Shown: one piece after another, positions 5,157 through 6,962 of the stretch
Numbering within the stretch: the stretch's first letter is position 1
Layout: each line of letters opens with the position of its first letter
Assembly (NCBI GenBank): GCA_002746275.1
Contig: NVWR01000004.1
Span: 73,760 to 80,721 of the forward strand
From: Rhodobiaceae bacterium
Lineage (GTDB): Bacteria > Pseudomonadota > Alphaproteobacteria > Parvibaculales > Parvibaculaceae
DNA: 6,962 nucleotides
Reading direction: 5' to 3'
Notes under the pieces: generated by a model
Seen by the model: only the letters and a program-made list of their open reading frames with translations
Database searches by the model: none
Told to the model about the DNA's origin: nothing
Position numbers and translations under genes: made by a program

Positions 5157-6962
5157 TCACGAGGCGTTGACCAGCTCAGATGCTGGTTTCACCTCAGGTG
5201 CGTCAATCCGCTCCAGGGGCAGGTCGATAAAGACACTGGTCCCTTCGCCGGGGGTGCTTTCGATGGTCAATGTGCCCTTGTGCAATTCGGCAAGGCGGCG
5301 CGCCAGCGGCAAGCCCAGACCCGTTCCTTCATAATTCCGGGTCAGTGCCCCATCCACCTGGCGGAATGGCTCCAGAGCGCGGGGGATATCCTCTGCGGCC
5401 ATGCCGATGCCCTGGTCTACCACGGCAATGCGCAGAGCTGTTTCCGTCGGTTCGATATGTATTTTGACTGCGGATTGTTTGGGGGAGAATTTGACGGCGT
5501 TTGACAGCAGGTTGATGAGGATCTGCTTGATCGCGCGTTCATCGCACTTCACGACAAGGTCGTCATCATACATCCATTGTTCCAGCTTAACGCCCGCCTG
5601 TTCAGCTCTCGGCGTCACAATACGCGTAACCGATTCAATGAGATAGCGCATCTCCACTTCTTCTTCCACCAACTCAAATCGGCCCGCTTCAATTTTTGAG
5701 AGGTCGAGAATATCGTTGATGATGTTCAGAAGATGGATACCGGAACTATTGATGTCCTGCGCATATTCCTTGTACCGATCTGTTCCCAGTGGACCATATA
5801 TCTCGCGCTCCAAGGCTTCGGAGAATCCAATAATGGCGTTCAGCGGTGTCCGCAATTCGTGGCTCATGTTGGCAAGAAATTCGGTCTTCGACCGGTTTGC
5901 GGCATCCGCAAAGTCGCGTGCTTCGCGCAATTCATTGGCTTCTATCTGACGATGGGTAATGTCATGCAGCGCGATCAGGATAGCCGGAGCCCCTTTATAC
6001 CGCATGGCGGAAGTCGTGACATTGACCCAAAGCTCACGATCGTCTGCTGCTTTGATTGCCAATTCGACAGGTTCCCGTGCCCGCAAAATCTCGGTAAGGC
6101 CATCCACGTTGGTCACGGCCTGATCACCCGACATGATACTCATCAGATCGAATGACTTAATGTCTTTCGCTGACACGCCGAGCATCTCGCAAGTTGCCCG
6201 GTTCGCGTACAGAATTTTTGTGTCATTAGGACGAACGAGAGCCAACGGCAAAGGTGCTGAGCGGAACAAACCTTCAAAATTGCGTTCGCTCACCCGCGCT
6301 TCTGTTTCTGCTAACCGCCGTTCTGCAATTTCTTCCTCTAGACGACCTGTCATTTTTCTCTGCCGGTACATAGACAGATATTCAGCTCTTCTCAAACGAC
6401 CCCAAAGCCTGCCCAACTGAATCCCAACGAGGTTTACCGTGCCGTAGAGCAAAAGCAACATGGCAAAGCCAGCCGGTGAAGTGGTCGATCCCAGGGCAAT
6501 GGAAAGCAAGAATAGTGTGCTACACCCCAGCCCTATTATCGTGTTGAGATAGAGACGGTTTGGAACCGCGATATAGTATGTGAAGAGAATGATGACGGTG
6601 GCCACAACGATATCCCGCGTGGCCACATCGCCCATAAAAGCAGCAAGCAAAAAGATCGAAAACAGATAGATCTGTGTGAAACTCACACTGGCGTAAAACG
6701 CCTTGTGATCCGAGCCGTCAGAGAACAGAACCACCGGCACGAAAGCAACGATCAGCGTTAAAACACGCAAAGCCAGAAGCTGCAGAAAAACCTGGCTAAA
6801 CCCCAAAACCATATAGTCCACGCCGGCAGCCACAACGAACAGCAGCGCAGCGAGCATGACAGCCCTGCTGCGCGCGACAACTTCATTCCATGTATCGGTG
6901 ACGAAGTGTCCTTCGCATACACGGTCGGCCAGTTCGCCGTCCCACCGGAAGGTTGGCCCCTC
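5157..6962 (-). CDS. Membrane-bound PAS sensor histidine kinase (5' end beyond window edge)
   Basis: This is a sensor kinase expected to autophosphorylate on a histidine and pass the phosphate to a separate response regulator; none is encoded here. Numbering from the Met at 6857, about six membrane segments occupy 1-150, a coiled-coil linker 152-190 and a PAS domain about 192-305. The HisKA domain follows, with phospho-acceptor H333 in MSHELRTPLN, then the ATPase domain with N box (INLLSNAVKF, 447-457), G1 (DQGIGM, 481-486), F box (EPFRQVDG) and G2 (GTGLGL, 511-516). All key residues are intact and there is no receiver domain. The HisKA text (GPLGTDRYKEYAQDI, SSGIHLLNIINDILDLSK) resembles the PleC/DivJ/PdhS kinases, which act on DivK-like regulators. 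The frame stays open for 35 codons upstream of 6857 to the edge, and these read as a plausible soluble N terminus (TWNEVVARSRA before the first helix), so the true start is outside. Ligand and partner are unknown. Confidence 0.93.
   Translation of the reverse strand, partial: EGPTFRWDGELADRVCEGHFVTDTWNEVVARSRAVMLAALLFVVAAGVDYMVLGFSQVFLQLLALRVLTLIVAFVPVVLFSDGSDHKAFYASVSFTQIYLFSIFLLAAFMGDVATRDIVVATVIILFTYYIAVPNRLYLNTIIGLGCSTLFLLSIALGSTTSPAGFAMLLLLYGTVNLVGIQLGRLWGRLRRAEYLSMYRQRKMTGRLEEEIAERRLAETEARVSERNFEGLFRSAPLPLALVRPNDTKILYANRATCEMLGVSAKDIKSFDLMSIMSGDQAVTNVDGLTEILRAREPVELAIKAADDRELWVNVTTSAMRYKGAPAILIALHDITHRQIEANELREARDFADAANRSKTEFLANMSHELRTPLNAIIGFSEALEREIYGPLGTDRYKEYAQDINSSGIHLLNIINDILDLSKIEAGRFELVEEEVEMRYLIESVTRIVTPRAEQAGVKLEQWMYDDDLVVKCDERAIKQILINLLSNAVKFSPKQSAVKIHIEPTETALRIAVVDQGIGMAAEDIPRALEPFRQVDGALTRNYEGTGLGLPLARRLAELHKGTLTIESTPGEGTSVFIDLPLERIDAPEVKPASELVNAS

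Noticed and set aside
3501..6955. Repeated ccggaaggttg at 3501-3511 and 6945-6955
   Set aside because: An 11-base match in unrelated contexts, one intergenic and one inside the kinase gene, with no similarity around it.

Overview
The window is from the chromosome of an alphaproteobacterium that makes c-type cytochromes by the System I (Ccm) route. The evidence is a short CcmI with two membrane segments and a TPR-like tail, CcmE and CcmF with all their signature residues, and a histidine kinase whose phospho-acceptor domain resembles the alphaproteobacterial PleC/DivJ/PdhS group. I cannot place it below class. There are no RNA genes, insertion sequences or CRISPR arrays.

Layout, read in the direction of most genes (minus strand, from the right edge to the left). 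(1) 6962-5157: a membrane-anchored PAS histidine kinase whose start lies beyond the right edge. (2) 5080-4226: ccmI, from a GTG start 76 bp after the kinase gene. (3) 3578-4201, plus strand: a small predicted outer-membrane lipoprotein of unknown family, converging on ccmI. (4) 3472-2537, minus strand: a GH46 chitosanase-like enzyme with a C-terminal peptidoglycan-binding domain and no signal peptide, diverging from the lipoprotein gene over a 105-bp intergenic region. (5) 2389-1949: ccmE. (6) 1952-1: ccmF, overlapping ccmE by four bases (ATGA) and cut by the left edge only a few residues before its expected end.

The Ccm genes form one pathway. CcmE is the periplasmic haem chaperone. CcmF is the membrane core of the haem ligase that takes haem from holo-CcmE. 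CcmI holds apocytochrome c for CcmF and CcmH. A ccmH gene would be expected just beyond the left edge.

The main oddity is that ccmI and ccmE, usually neighbours in alphaproteobacteria (the cycH-cycJ order), are separated by a compact divergent pair: a cell-wall-hydrolase-like gene and a lipoprotein gene, bounded by hairpins on both sides. I did not find a clearly new biological system. The inserted pair is the best candidate for accessory function. Smaller points of interest are a possible leader peptide ahead of ccmE, competing hairpins at the ccmI ribosome-binding site, and the kinase next to the maturation genes.
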